A stretch of 64,000 nt of DNA from CAIXSC01 sp046349915 (GTDB lineage: Bacteria > Planctomycetota > Planctomycetia > Pirellulales > Pirellulaceae), in contig JAXMBL010000003.1 of NCBI GenBank assembly GCA_046349915.1, forward strand, positions 1,488,001 through 1,552,000, in the 5' to 3' direction. Positions 1-9,026 of the stretch are shown in pieces. Numbering within the stretch: the stretch's first letter is position 1; each line of letters begins with the position of its first letter. Both the position numbers and the translations under genes were made by a program. The notes beneath the pieces are model-generated. The model was not told the origin of the DNA. It did no database searches and saw only the letters and a list, made by a program, of their open reading frames with translations.

Positions 1-198
1 AACGCCGCTCCAGGACACACTCGTTCGACGCTTTGGAAGGATGTCGCCGATGGCGCCTCGTACTTGATTACCAGCGAGTGGTCGGACGAGACGGCCTTTC
101 AGGAATTCATCCGCAGCGATGCATTTCGCTCGGTGACGAACTGGGGCAAGGAGCAGATTCTGTCAGGACGTCCGCAGCACAAGGTGTACAAGCACTAA
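1..198 (+). CDS. Antibiotic biosynthesis monooxygenase-like protein (3' end only)
   Basis: Reading frame 1 is open from the left edge and stops with TAA at 196-198, giving 65 residues. The stretch SEWSDETAFQEFIRSDAFR followed by NWGKEQILSGRP matches the second half of the small ferredoxin-like ABM fold (heme-degrading or quinol monooxygenase-like proteins of about 100 residues), where a Trp-containing strand is followed by a helix ending at the terminal strand. Only the C-terminal half is present, so the start, promoter and any partner lie outside the window. The substrate cannot be told. The family is recognised by pattern only. Confidence 0.6.
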   Translation, partial: NAAPGHTRSTLWKDVADGASYLITSEWSDETAFQEFIRSDAFRSVTNWGKEQILSGRPQHKVYKH

Positions 199-270
199 TG
201 TAGTTGGACGACGAAGCTGGTCGAGAAAATCACCAGCCAGTCCACTCACTGGCTAGCCCACTCACTGACC

Positions 271-292
271 GCCCCTGGTAAAGCCCAGGGGC
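271..292 (+). terminator. Hairpin downstream of the ABM-like gene
   Basis: GCCCCTGG (271-278) pairs perfectly with CCAGGGGC (285-292) across a six-base loop, about 70 bases after the stop at 198. No T-run follows, so it is only a weak candidate for an intrinsic terminator, and could instead protect the 3' end of the mRNA. Confidence 0.35.
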
Positions 293-448
293 CTTGCGCA
301 ACATGGATCTGCCGGTGACTTTTTGTCCAGTTACCCCTCTCCGTTACCCAAAGGCTTACGAGGTCCATCGCTAGCTGTGGTGGTCTAATGTGAAGACGAT
401 TCAGACCCGCGAGATGTGCTCCTAACGGGCTCCCCTACCGTCTCGTCT

Positions 449-597
449 GGATTCGTGTGATTCGTGCGATTCGTGGTCCACCACCTTCCGTGTCTTGCGG
501 CTGCGAACTCGGCCGCGAGCCCGTGGGTGATGATTCGACAACGAATCTTACGAAACGGACGAATGAGTGGTGAGAGCTGCAAGCTGCATTCGTGGTC
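449..597. repeat. Solitary diverged copy of the 222-bp repeat element
   Basis: This non-coding stretch has the same parts in the same order as the tandem array at 39722-42334: a 9-bp-periodic ATTCGTG arm (449-477), a spacer containing CCACCTTCCGTGTCTTGCGG, a complementary ACGAAT-type arm (about 538-566), and then GAGCTGC. Several substitutions and indels separate it from the array units. The gap 199-600 shows nothing else recognisable apart from the hairpin at 271-292. It lies just past the 3' end of the minus-strand protease gene. No coding function is proposed. Confidence 0.6.
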
Positions 598-601
598 CGC
601 A

Positions 602-3526
602 TCAGGCGTCGCGATCCTCGATTCCCTTGTCCTTAGGATAGATCAAGGGCGCGAGGCCGAGCGTGGTCTCGACTTGCTCGGTGTAGGAGGCAAGTCGCCC
701 AAGGATTCGCACGTAGAGCTCTTGAACGCGATCGATCAACTGACCCGCGGCATCAAACGTCGTGCCGATGTCTTGAGGGTCGATGAGGTAGGGGGCCAAG
801 TGATCGCTGAGTGGGACGGGGCCTTTGGCGTGATCGAAGGGGTACTCGACATCCGCCACCAGGCGGCGATAGTCGTTCACTTGTTCGGTGAGCCAGCGAT
901 TGCCCGCGAGGATGCCTTCGAGCAATGCTTGATTCTCGCGGTGCGACTCCATCATGCCGCATAGTCGGACCATGGCGATGCGACAGTTCCGCACCTCCCT
1001 CAGTCTTTCATGAGCCGCATTCATGGCATAGATGATGGGAAGGAATCTCTGCGCCTCGGCTCGCCAAGTTCCCGCGTTCGGTAATCGCATCTCGATTTGC
1101 GGCTGGTTCAGCAGGAGGAGGCCTCGTTCGAGTCGTGCGGCCACCAGGCTCTCAAAGGGATACAGTTGCTGACCATGAGCCGCCATTTCATTGCGTGCTT
1201 GCGCGATCGCCTGGTCGATTTGTTCGCGACGAGGCATCGGGAACCGGAACTCGTGATGCGGAATCGGCACGTTGGCTCGATAGAACGCGATGGCCGCGGT
1301 ACCCTCGAAGACCAGCGTATCGGCGTCATCGAACTGATGGAATCGACGGCGATAACTGGGGCGAAGCGCGAGTAATTGATCGCGAGCCATCTTGATATCG
1401 GCAATGCACTGTTTCGCGGCAGGGGCAAATTCGGGCAGGGATGCTGGCAGGGGAATCGGTCGGAGGATATGGAAACAGTTGAGGGTGAGTCGTTCGAGCG
1501 AGGCCTGATCGGCTTTCTGGCGTTTACCGCGGGCCAACAGGTCGGTCGACGGATGCATTTCGGATGGATTGAAGTCGCTGCCCAAAGCGTCCTCGTATTT
1601 GTCCGTCGTGACCATCCGGCACAGGATCGAGTAGCCCGCGAACAATTCCGCGGCGGGCCGATCTAATCGGAAGATGCCCGGCGCACCTTCCGCGCGGGCG
1701 CTGGCAATTCGGTCGCTGTCGGCTGGATGACTGTCGAACAAACCTGTTTCCGAGGAGTCGATGATTTCGTTCAGTTTACGCTGGAGATCCTCGGGAAACT
1801 CGTCCATGCGAGCGGACATGATCATCGGCAAGTCGTCGCCGAGCCGCCCTTCGCGTCGCCACATTTCGATATCGTCGAGCGCTTCGTCGTAGGCCAGGCC
1901 GAGTTGGGCCAGTCGTCGGCATGTCGACTCGAACGTATCGCTCCCCGCAAATCGAGCCTCAAAGCGGTCGGCGTCAAACTCCATCTGGCGCATCAGGTAA
2001 CCCGCCGTAATGTGGCCCGCCATCATGAAGAGCCAGAGGATCTTGCGAGTCAACCAGACGCAAGCACGTGCGGCGTAGAGCATCCAGCCAAGGCGAATGT
2101 CGATCGCCCCCGAGGCGTTCGCCAGCCATTCGTCCCAGGCATCTCGCTCATGGACGACTCGCGTGAACCAAAAGCTGATCACGCGAACCAGATACGAAAG
2201 TCGCATCCCCGCTCCCTGTGAGAAGTGGCCGAATTCATGAGCCAACACACCGGCGAATTGCCTCATTGTCATGCCCGCAACCAGAGGCATGCCGATGGTG
2301 AGCACCAGGTCCGAGCCCGAGAACATACTGAGGAGGCCGCGGCGGAATGACGCCGAAGCGTTGACGTTGCAGTCGACGTCAATCCGACGTGGAAAAGGCG
2401 CGCCTACCGCTTGGCAAATTCGCTCGACGAACGCAAACAGCAGCGGTTCGGACTCGGGCGTCAGATACCGTTTCCGTTGATTTCCTGAAGGGCGAGCAAA
2501 TAGAGGCTTGATCATGAACAGGATCATGGTCGCGCCCAGCAAGGCAGGCAGCAAATAGATCATGAACGCGGCTACCATGGCTTTGCCGTTACGAGCCGCA
2601 CCCATGATATGGTAGTTGCTGGTCAAGTGCCAATAAACGACCGCCACCACCATGCCGATCATGATGATGTACAGCACAGGCAGCAGCAGCATCACGCCAG
2701 TGGCGGCCAAGATACCGAGCTTGTAGCCTGTCGTGGTGGTGACGGGAGGAATCGAACCTTGCATCGCCCCCAAGATCTCTTGCGGCGAGAGCGGTCGGTC
2801 GGGGGAACGAAGTGCAGGTGCGGGCTCGATGGCAGTCGCGGCTGCGACAGGAATCGCTGAAACAGGAATCGCCGAAACAGGAATCGCTTCGACCGGGACC
2901 GCGGGAACTGCCGGGACCGCGGGAGCAACAATTCCCGGCACGGCAGTCGGCGCGGCTGTCTGCGGCGGACTCATCCGGGCGCTTGTTGGTGTTTTCGGCC
3001 TACTGATTACGTGCCGAGTGGTCTCGCCTTCGCGAGCAACAGGCATTGTCGTGGGCAATTCCACGGAATCCTGGGATGCCGTCGGAGTAGGTGGCGTTGC
3101 GGGAACTGCCGCTCGCGGCGCTGTCGCGTTGACGGGGGGGGAATCGCTGGCGGGCTTCACCGGACGAGATGCGGTGGGCGTGGGCGATGTCGCAGGGCGG
3201 GGAGTGGTCGCTGCCGCTGGTTTCTGGGGACCGCTCGAGTTTGCGGGTGAAGCTGTGGGAGTCGCTGGTTGACCAGCAGGCTTCGAGTTGGGTTTGGCGG
3301 TGTTGGGGGGAGTGGGAGCGGAGGCCGACTGAGGCGCCGCTGGCTTGGTCGATGGCTTTGGGGAAGTAGGGGCGTCGACCGGCACGAGCATGGAACTGAG
3401 CAGTTCTTCCAGCGGCGCAACGTTAATGATCCCGCCGCAAGTGTTGCAGCGACCCTGCTTGCCGGCCCACTCGTTGCCGACTTGGAACTTCGTTTTGCAG
3501 TGCTGGCAAGTGATGCGAATGGGCAT
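602..3526 (-). CDS. M48-family membrane metalloprotease with N-terminal zinc ribbon
   Basis: The start at 3526 begins the protein at MPIRITCQHCKTKF, a four-cysteine zinc ribbon (CxxC...CxxC) that planctomycete proteins often carry at residue 1; an upstream in-frame ATG at 3733 would add 69 residues of non-matching sequence. A GGCGGAGC ribosome-site-like stretch precedes 3526. Residues about 50-250 are a Pro/Ala/Thr-rich linker. Two hydrophobic segments follow (the first contains GVMLLLPVLYIIMIGMV), then the catalytic zinc motif HEFGHFSQG, which places it in the HtpX/Ste24-like M48 group. A downstream EFDADRFEA motif supplies the expected third zinc ligand. It is likely an inner-membrane protease; its substrate is unknown. 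It is transcribed away from the cassette at 3987. Confidence 0.85.
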   Translation of the reverse strand: MPIRITCQHCKTKFQVGNEWAGKQGRCNTCGGIINVAPLEELLSSMLVPVDAPTSPKPSTKPAAPQSASAPTPPNTAKPNSKPAGQPATPTASPANSSGPQKPAAATTPRPATSPTPTASRPVKPASDSPPVNATAPRAAVPATPPTPTASQDSVELPTTMPVAREGETTRHVISRPKTPTSARMSPPQTAAPTAVPGIVAPAVPAVPAVPVEAIPVSAIPVSAIPVAAATAIEPAPALRSPDRPLSPQEILGAMQGSIPPVTTTTGYKLGILAATGVMLLLPVLYIIMIGMVVAVVYWHLTSNYHIMGAARNGKAMVAAFMIYLLPALLGATMILFMIKPLFARPSGNQRKRYLTPESEPLLFAFVERICQAVGAPFPRRIDVDCNVNASASFRRGLLSMFSGSDLVLTIGMPLVAGMTMRQFAGVLAHEFGHFSQGAGMRLSYLVRVISFWFTRVVHERDAWDEWLANASGAIDIRLGWMLYAARACVWLTRKILWLFMMAGHITAGYLMRQMEFDADRFEARFAGSDTFESTCRRLAQLGLAYDEALDDIEMWRREGRLGDDLPMIMSARMDEFPEDLQRKLNEIIDSSETGLFDSHPADSDRIASARAEGAPGIFRLDRPAAELFAGYSILCRMVTTDKYEDALGSDFNPSEMHPSTDLLARGKRQKADQASLERLTLNCFHILRPIPLPASLPEFAPAAKQCIADIKMARDQLLALRPSYRRRFHQFDDADTLVFEGTAAIAFYRANVPIPHHEFRFPMPRREQIDQAIAQARNEMAAHGQQLYPFESLVAARLERGLLLLNQPQIEMRLPNAGTWRAEAQRFLPIIYAMNAAHERLREVRNCRIAMVRLCGMMESHRENQALLEGILAGNRWLTEQVNDYRRLVADVEYPFDHAKGPVPLSDHLAPYLIDPQDIGTTFDAAGQLIDRVQELYVRILGRLASYTEQVETTLGLAPLIYPKDKGIEDRDA

Positions 3527-3794
3527 GGGCGCTCCGCCTCTTCCGATCAGCAAATTGGGGAGACTCTCTTGTTTGCGGACCTCTATGTTGCCATGCCGCG
3601 ACGAGCGAAGCGAGTCCCCAGATGTTTGTCGAGGATTCTTTACAGTTGTAACTGAAAAAAATCCCGCTGCGAATAGCTGCAAAAATTCCCGCCCATTGTT
3701 GGCCACAAACCGCACGAAGTCGAACTGCCCCAATCAATGCGGATCAGTGTCGATGAGTGTTCCATTTTCTCTTGTACACGGCGGGGTGAGTCGA

Positions 3795-3825
3795 GGAAAC
3801 ACGGATCGTCGCTGATCGTCACTGA
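3795..3825. repeat. Short dispersed repeat, copy 1
   Basis: The sequence GGAAACACGGATCGTCGCTG followed by ATCGTCACTGA has an internal period of about 10 bases. A close relative occurs at 10379-10410, differing at a handful of positions. Both lie between genes. Confidence 0.55.
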
Positions 3826-3906
3826 AGAAGGTCGTTTTCCATCAAGGGAATGTCGTCGTTTCAGTTGTTCTGACCGACGTTTCTGACGATCCCCGCCGAG
3901 TTTCGC

Positions 3907-3936
3907 TTGTCGTATCAGTATTGGTTGATTTATTAT
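3907..3936 (+). promoter_or_regulatory. Possible sigma-70-type promoter for the PPC gene
   Basis: TTGTCG at 3907-3912 and TATTAT at 3931-3936 are separated by 18 bases, and the first candidate ATG is at 3987. The region 3527-3986 separates two divergently transcribed genes and holds, besides this, only the short repeat at 3795-3825. Confidence 0.35.
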
Positions 3937-3986
3937 GAGCGTTCCTGCTCCTGTCGACTCGCCCCAATACCTGCCTGCCCGAGCCC

Positions 3987-6524
3987 ATGCCTGATTCGAC
4001 CGACCCCGCCGTTCCTTCAACCATTCGACTGATGCGAGTGGCAATGGACGATCTAATGCGTGTGGCGCTAGTGTTATTGCTTTGCTCGGCTTCGAATGCC
4101 GTTGGGCCGCTGGTTCGTGCTGCTTTGGCTGATTCGCCCTCTCCCGTGCTCGCGAACCTGTTTCCGGCTGGCGGGGCCGTCGGTTCGACCGTGCGAGTCG
4201 CCATCGAGGGGACCTCTTTGGACGACTGGAACGCCGTCTATGTGTCTGATCCGCGAGTGGTGGGGCGGCGAGTGGATGCAAAAACGGCCGAGTTGACGAT
4301 TCCGTCCGATTCGCCTCTCGGCATATACGACGTACGCATCGTGGGCAAATTTGGCATCAGCGGTCCTCGCGCGTTTCAGGTCAGTAATCGGCAAGAATGC
4401 TCGGAAGTCGAACCGAACGATGGCTTGGCAAGTGCAGCCAAGGTTCCTCTCGGACTGCCGACGGGTGGAACTTGGATCAATGCTCGCTGCGACAAACCGG
4501 GCGATATCGATTGGTTTCGGCTGACTCTCGCCGCCAAACAGTCAGTCTTGATTGAGTTGTGGGGCGAGCGACTCGACTCGCCCGTGCATGGAGTCTTAGA
4601 AGTTTTTGACGGGCATGGAAAGCGATTGGCGGCGAGTCGTGGCGGGACGCAGGTTGATCCTCGGTTGGAATTCGAAGTGCCCGCGGATGGCGAGTACGCG
4701 GTGCGAGTTGCCGACCAGACATTCCTGGGTGGCGCCGATTTTGTTTACCGGCTCCGGATTGACGCTGGTCCGCGGTTGGAAGCGGCCATGCCGTGCGTCG
4801 TTCGTCAAGGCGAGTCGATGGAAACGACCGTTTGGGGACGCAACTTAACGGGCCTCTCGTTCGCGAAGGATGTGATGGCGCCCGATGAACGCACGAGCGG
4901 AACTCGAAAGAATCTCTGGCAGACAGGTGTGCTGGAATCACCGCGCGGCCTGCCGGGGCCGTTGTTGATGCCGCGCACCTCGCGACAGGCGGGGCGAATC
5001 GGTCTGACTTGGCAGTCAGCGGACTCGGCAGTTCCTTTGTTGGTCGACGTAACCGATCTTCCGGTGGTTGTCGATGGCGCGGACAACCATTCCGCGCCTC
5101 AGGCGAAACAGTTGGCGATTCCTTGCGAGGTGTGTGGGCGACTTGGAAAGAGCGGCGAACGTGATTGGTATTTGTTCTCGGCGAAACAGGGCGAGGTGCT
5201 TTGGTTGGAAGCGTTTGCCGACCGAATTGGTTCGCCCGCTGATCTGGAACTCGTGGTGCTCGACTCGGAAGAACGCGAGTTAGCCAGATTTACGGACTGC
5301 GTGCAGAACCTTGGCAATTCGCACTGGCTGACCACTCACGTGGATCCCGAGGGACGATTCGTGGCCCCTGCTGACGGAACTTATTGGATCGTCGTAAGCG
5401 ACATCGTTGGGGCGGGGCAAGAGAACGACCCCCGTCGCGTTTACCGACTAAGTGTGCGGCGGGAAGATCCTGACTTCTGCGTGACGATGTTGCCGCGGCG
5501 ATCGGACCAACCTGCGGGCATTAATGTTCCTCGCGGTGGGAGAGAGTTGGTCGAAGTGATCGCACAACGACGACGTGGGTTTGCGGCGCCTCTACGATTG
5601 TCCGCCGAGAACTTGCCTGTCGGTGTCGAGTGTCCCGATGCCTGGATCGCCGCTGGCGAATCACGCGGCATCTTGGTATTGGCTGCTCAACGTGAAGGGG
5701 CTGACTGGGGGCGAGATGTCCGCTGGACTGCATCCGCGACTAGGAACTCGGCGGCCCTGGTCGGCGAGCGTGAACTACGTCGGCCGGTCGAGGGTGGCGT
5801 GACTGTTCGCGCGGGACGTCCGACGCCTTGGACGAGAATGACTCAAGGAACCCCTGTCGGAATCTCGCCCGAGGTGAATCTGCGCGTAACCGCGGTCATC
5901 GAAGAGGAAAAGCTGTTTCAGGGCGGCATTGGTGATGTAATGGTGGACGTCGAGAGACTTGCTGGCGCGGATGGCCCTATTCGGCTGCGTGCGATCGGCT
6001 TGCCGCGTAGTCTGCCGACGGCGATGTCCACGATTCCTGCGGGGAGTTCTCGAGGATGGTTGAGCGTGGCGATCCCCGAAACCTTGCCGGAGGGACCTTT
6101 CACGTTTGCCGTGGAAGCCGAATTGGCGTCAACGTCCACAGGGAATCAGCGGGGCGTCCTGGCTTTTAGTAATCCGCTCACCGTGCAAGTGGCGCCGGGC
6201 AGGATCGTGATTCGAGTGGAACCGGGGACCCCTCGCAAGATTTCGCGAGGACAAGTGATCCATGTAAAGTACCGCGCGGAACGCCAATTGGGGTTTATCG
6301 GTAAGATTCATACCGAATTGGCCGCACCAGGCGGCGTGCAAGGGATTCGTGGTCGGGGAGTGACCTTCACAGGTCAGACAGAAACGGGCGATATACAGAT
6401 TATCGCCACGGAGAATGCCCCGCTGGGACCGCTGGAATTCTTGCGGCTGGAGGCGGTGGGGACTGTCGAGGATCAAGGCATTTATCGGGCTGCGTGCTTT
6501 TTGGACTTGGAGATAGTCGAATGA
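3987..6524 (+). CDS. Secreted PPC-domain protein of the DUF1549/DUF1501 cassette
   Basis: The protein has 845 residues. A hydrophobic segment near residues 24-47 (MRVALVLLLCSASNAVGPLV) looks like a signal peptide, so the true start may be the ATG at 4032, 4044 or 4056 instead of 3987; none has a clear ribosome site. Two stretches resemble bacterial pre-peptidase C-terminal (PPC) beta-sandwiches: one after EVEPNDGLASAAKVP with DIDWFRLTLAAKQSVLIEL, and one around ERDWYLFSAKQGEVLWLEA. An IPT/TIG-like strand pattern (LFPAGGAVGSTVRVAIEG) begins the mature protein. Its stop overlaps the next ATG (ATGA, 6521-6524), so the two are translationally coupled. In planctomycetes such proteins accompany PSCyt/DUF1501 genes; their molecular role is unknown. 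Confidence 0.8.
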   Translation: MPDSTDPAVPSTIRLMRVAMDDLMRVALVLLLCSASNAVGPLVRAALADSPSPVLANLFPAGGAVGSTVRVAIEGTSLDDWNAVYVSDPRVVGRRVDAKTAELTIPSDSPLGIYDVRIVGKFGISGPRAFQVSNRQECSEVEPNDGLASAAKVPLGLPTGGTWINARCDKPGDIDWFRLTLAAKQSVLIELWGERLDSPVHGVLEVFDGHGKRLAASRGGTQVDPRLEFEVPADGEYAVRVADQTFLGGADFVYRLRIDAGPRLEAAMPCVVRQGESMETTVWGRNLTGLSFAKDVMAPDERTSGTRKNLWQTGVLESPRGLPGPLLMPRTSRQAGRIGLTWQSADSAVPLLVDVTDLPVVVDGADNHSAPQAKQLAIPCEVCGRLGKSGERDWYLFSAKQGEVLWLEAFADRIGSPADLELVVLDSEERELARFTDCVQNLGNSHWLTTHVDPEGRFVAPADGTYWIVVSDIVGAGQENDPRRVYRLSVRREDPDFCVTMLPRRSDQPAGINVPRGGRELVEVIAQRRRGFAAPLRLSAENLPVGVECPDAWIAAGESRGILVLAAQREGADWGRDVRWTASATRNSAALVGERELRRPVEGGVTVRAGRPTPWTRMTQGTPVGISPEVNLRVTAVIEEEKLFQGGIGDVMVDVERLAGADGPIRLRAIGLPRSLPTAMSTIPAGSSRGWLSVAIPETLPEGPFTFAVEAELASTSTGNQRGVLAFSNPLTVQVAPGRIVIRVEPGTPRKISRGQVIHVKYRAERQLGFIGKIHTELAAPGGVQGIRGRGVTFTGQTETGDIQIIATENAPLGPLEFLRLEAVGTVEDQGIYRAACFLDLEIVE

Positions 6525-8938
6525 AGCGAGCAACCTTGTCGCAGCACCTTTATCGGTCCATGCCATCGTCCCGCGGCGAGTGGACGCATTTCTTGACAAG
6601 GTCGCTACGTTGTTCGTCGAGCCCATCTTGGCGGCAATGGCGAATCTCATTGGTCGTGACGCTGTGTGTATTCCTCGGGGCGCTGGCGACCGACCGGCAA
6701 GGGCAAGCGGAGACTACGGCGCCCGAGGACATCTACTTCGCTACCGACGTCGTTCCGTTGTTTACCAAGCATGGATGCAACGGCGGCGGTTGTCATGGCA
6801 AAGCGACCGGGCAAAACGGCTTTCGACTCTCGTTGCTGGGATTCGAGCCTGACTACGATTACGAGTCGCTCACTCGCGAGGCCAAGGGGCGCAGGATCTC
6901 GATCGCCTCGCCGAGCCGTAGCCTCTTGTTGCAAAAAGCTGTAGCCGCAGTGCCCCACGGTGGCGGTCAGCGACTCCATGTGGATTCCGACGACTATCGA
7001 GTCCTGATGCGGTGGATCGAGCGTGGCGCGCCGGCTCCTCGCCCCACGGATCCAACGCTGGTGGGAGTCGAAGTTTCGCCCCGTGAGCACGTCTTTGAAG
7101 GTGGAAAACGCGATTTGCAACTGCGAGTGACAGCTCGGTTCTCTAACGGAGTGGTGCGCGATGTCACGCGTCAGGCTGTGTATCAGACGAATGAGCCTGA
7201 GCTGGTCGAAGTAACCGAGGCAGGCGCGGTCGAAGTCAGCAACCGCAGCGGTCTCTTCGCCGTGATGGTTCGATACGGAGATCACATGGATGTGCTGCAC
7301 GGCGCGGCGCCTGCCACGCCGGTTCCTCAGGCAGCCAACTCGCGAGCGGCAGTGGTGGAAGCTATCGAAAAGTGGCGGCAGGAAAACGCCGATTCGCCTA
7401 TCAATCGAGCGTTGGCGGAACAGTGGCGTCGGCTGGGAGTAGCGCCGTCGTCGCCTGTGAGCGACGCGGAGTTTGTGCGGCGAGCGACGCTGGATATCTG
7501 CGGCGCCTTGCCGACCGCGGAAGAGGTTGCAGCCTACGTTCAAGATTCAACCGCCGATAAACGCTCTCGTCTGATCGATCGCTTGTTGGAGCGACCCGAG
7601 CATGCGAGTTATTTTGCCTTGAAGTGGGCCGATATTCTTCGCAATCGGGGACGCGGGTATGCCACGAGCAAACAGCGTCATGGCACGGCGCTGTTTTCGG
7701 GGTGGCTGCGAGATCAGATTGCGGCAAACACGCCCTACGATCAGTTCGTCACGGCCATTCTCACCGCGTCAGGTAATCAAGAGACAAACCCACCCACGGT
7801 TTGGTATCGAAGTGTGCGCACGACGCCAGATTACGTGGAGTCGGTGGCGCAGGCTTTCTTGGGAGTACGGATTCAGTGCGCTCAGTGTCATCACCATCCC
7901 GCCGAACGTTGGGGACAAGATGACTACTACGGACTTGCGGCCATCTTCGCTCGCGTGGGACGCAAAGGGGGATTCGCGGACGCCGAGGTGCCGACGAATG
8001 AGACGATCTTCTTGGCGTCGACCGGAAGCGTCATCCAGCCTCGTAGCGGCAAAGTAATGTCGCCTCGCCCTCTGGGCGGCCCCGACTTTGAACTCGGACG
8101 CTTTGATGATCCGCGAGTGGCGTTCGCCCGCTGGATGACATCGGCCGAGAATCCTTACTTCGCGCGGACGATGGTGAATCGAATGTGGGGACATTTTTTG
8201 GGGCGGGGAATAATCCATCCCATTGATGATGCTCGCAGCAGTAATCCTCCCTCGAATCCCGAACTGCTTGATTCACTAACGCAAGACTTTATCGCCCACG
8301 GCTATGATGTGCGTCGCTTGATTCGGCTCATTTGCGGGTCGGGCGCGTACGGATTGAGTTCCGTGCCGAACGAGACGAACCAGGGCGACTCGCAGAGTTT
8401 TGCTCGCTACTATCCTCGACGACTTTCGGCGGAAGTGCTGCTCGATGCGTTCAGTCAGGTGCTGGATGTACCTACGAAGTTTCCCAATGTGGCAGGCGAA
8501 TTTCCTGTGGGAACTCGGGCCATCGAGCTGCCCGACGAAGCGGTGCCAAGCCATTTCTTGGACGTGTTTGGCCGTCCCGCTCGCAACACCGCCTGCGAGT
8601 GTGAACGAGTCGACTCGCCTGCTTTGGGCCAAACGCTCGAGTTGGTGAGTTCGCAGGAACTGCAACGCAAACTGACGCAAGCGGGCGGTTACGTCGATCA
8701 ATTGGGAGCGAAGGTAAAGCAGGCGTCAGCGAGTGGCGTGGACGGCGCGGAGCGTCTCAAAGCGGTGCATCGGGAGAATGTGCAGGCTATTTTCCTGCGG
8801 GCCTTGGCACGGCCTCCGCGGGAAAACGAAGAGCGGCGAGCGGTCGATTTCTTGACCTCCAAGTTAGAGACTTCCGAAGCCTACGCTTCGTTACTTTGGG
8901 CGTTGTTGGCTACCAACGAGTTTCTTTTCAATCATTGA
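6521..8938 (+). CDS. DUF1549 (PSCyt2) / DUF1553 (PSD1) planctomycete protein
   Basis: The start at 6521 lies inside the preceding stop (ATGA), preferred over an in-frame upstream codon at 6494. The protein has 805 residues. A basic N-terminus and hydrophobic stretch (SLVVTLCVFLGALA) suggest export. HGCNGGGCHG near residue 83 is the modified cytochrome-like motif of these proteins. A bacterial Ig-like segment (about 180-255) follows. DUF1549 starts near residue 290 and contains IQCAQCHHHP (near residue 452), a CxxCH motif expected to bind heme. DUF1553 begins near FDDPRVAFARWM and continues through MVNRMWGHFLGRGI. The family is highly amplified in planctomycetes and often lies beside DUF1501 genes, as here. 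The enzymatic role is not established. Confidence 0.93.
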   Translation: MKRATLSQHLYRSMPSSRGEWTHFLTRSLRCSSSPSWRQWRISLVVTLCVFLGALATDRQGQAETTAPEDIYFATDVVPLFTKHGCNGGGCHGKATGQNGFRLSLLGFEPDYDYESLTREAKGRRISIASPSRSLLLQKAVAAVPHGGGQRLHVDSDDYRVLMRWIERGAPAPRPTDPTLVGVEVSPREHVFEGGKRDLQLRVTARFSNGVVRDVTRQAVYQTNEPELVEVTEAGAVEVSNRSGLFAVMVRYGDHMDVLHGAAPATPVPQAANSRAAVVEAIEKWRQENADSPINRALAEQWRRLGVAPSSPVSDAEFVRRATLDICGALPTAEEVAAYVQDSTADKRSRLIDRLLERPEHASYFALKWADILRNRGRGYATSKQRHGTALFSGWLRDQIAANTPYDQFVTAILTASGNQETNPPTVWYRSVRTTPDYVESVAQAFLGVRIQCAQCHHHPAERWGQDDYYGLAAIFARVGRKGGFADAEVPTNETIFLASTGSVIQPRSGKVMSPRPLGGPDFELGRFDDPRVAFARWMTSAENPYFARTMVNRMWGHFLGRGIIHPIDDARSSNPPSNPELLDSLTQDFIAHGYDVRRLIRLICGSGAYGLSSVPNETNQGDSQSFARYYPRRLSAEVLLDAFSQVLDVPTKFPNVAGEFPVGTRAIELPDEAVPSHFLDVFGRPARNTACECERVDSPALGQTLELVSSQELQRKLTQAGGYVDQLGAKVKQASASGVDGAERLKAVHRENVQAIFLRALARPPRENEERRAVDFLTSKLETSEAYASLLWALLATNEFLFNH

Positions 8939-9026
8939 TGCAATCGGTTGATCGCGTTTATGTGGGTGAGGAAGTAGCGTCTCCACGATTCGGGATCACA
9001 ACCAACCAGTAAGGAGCGGACCTCGC

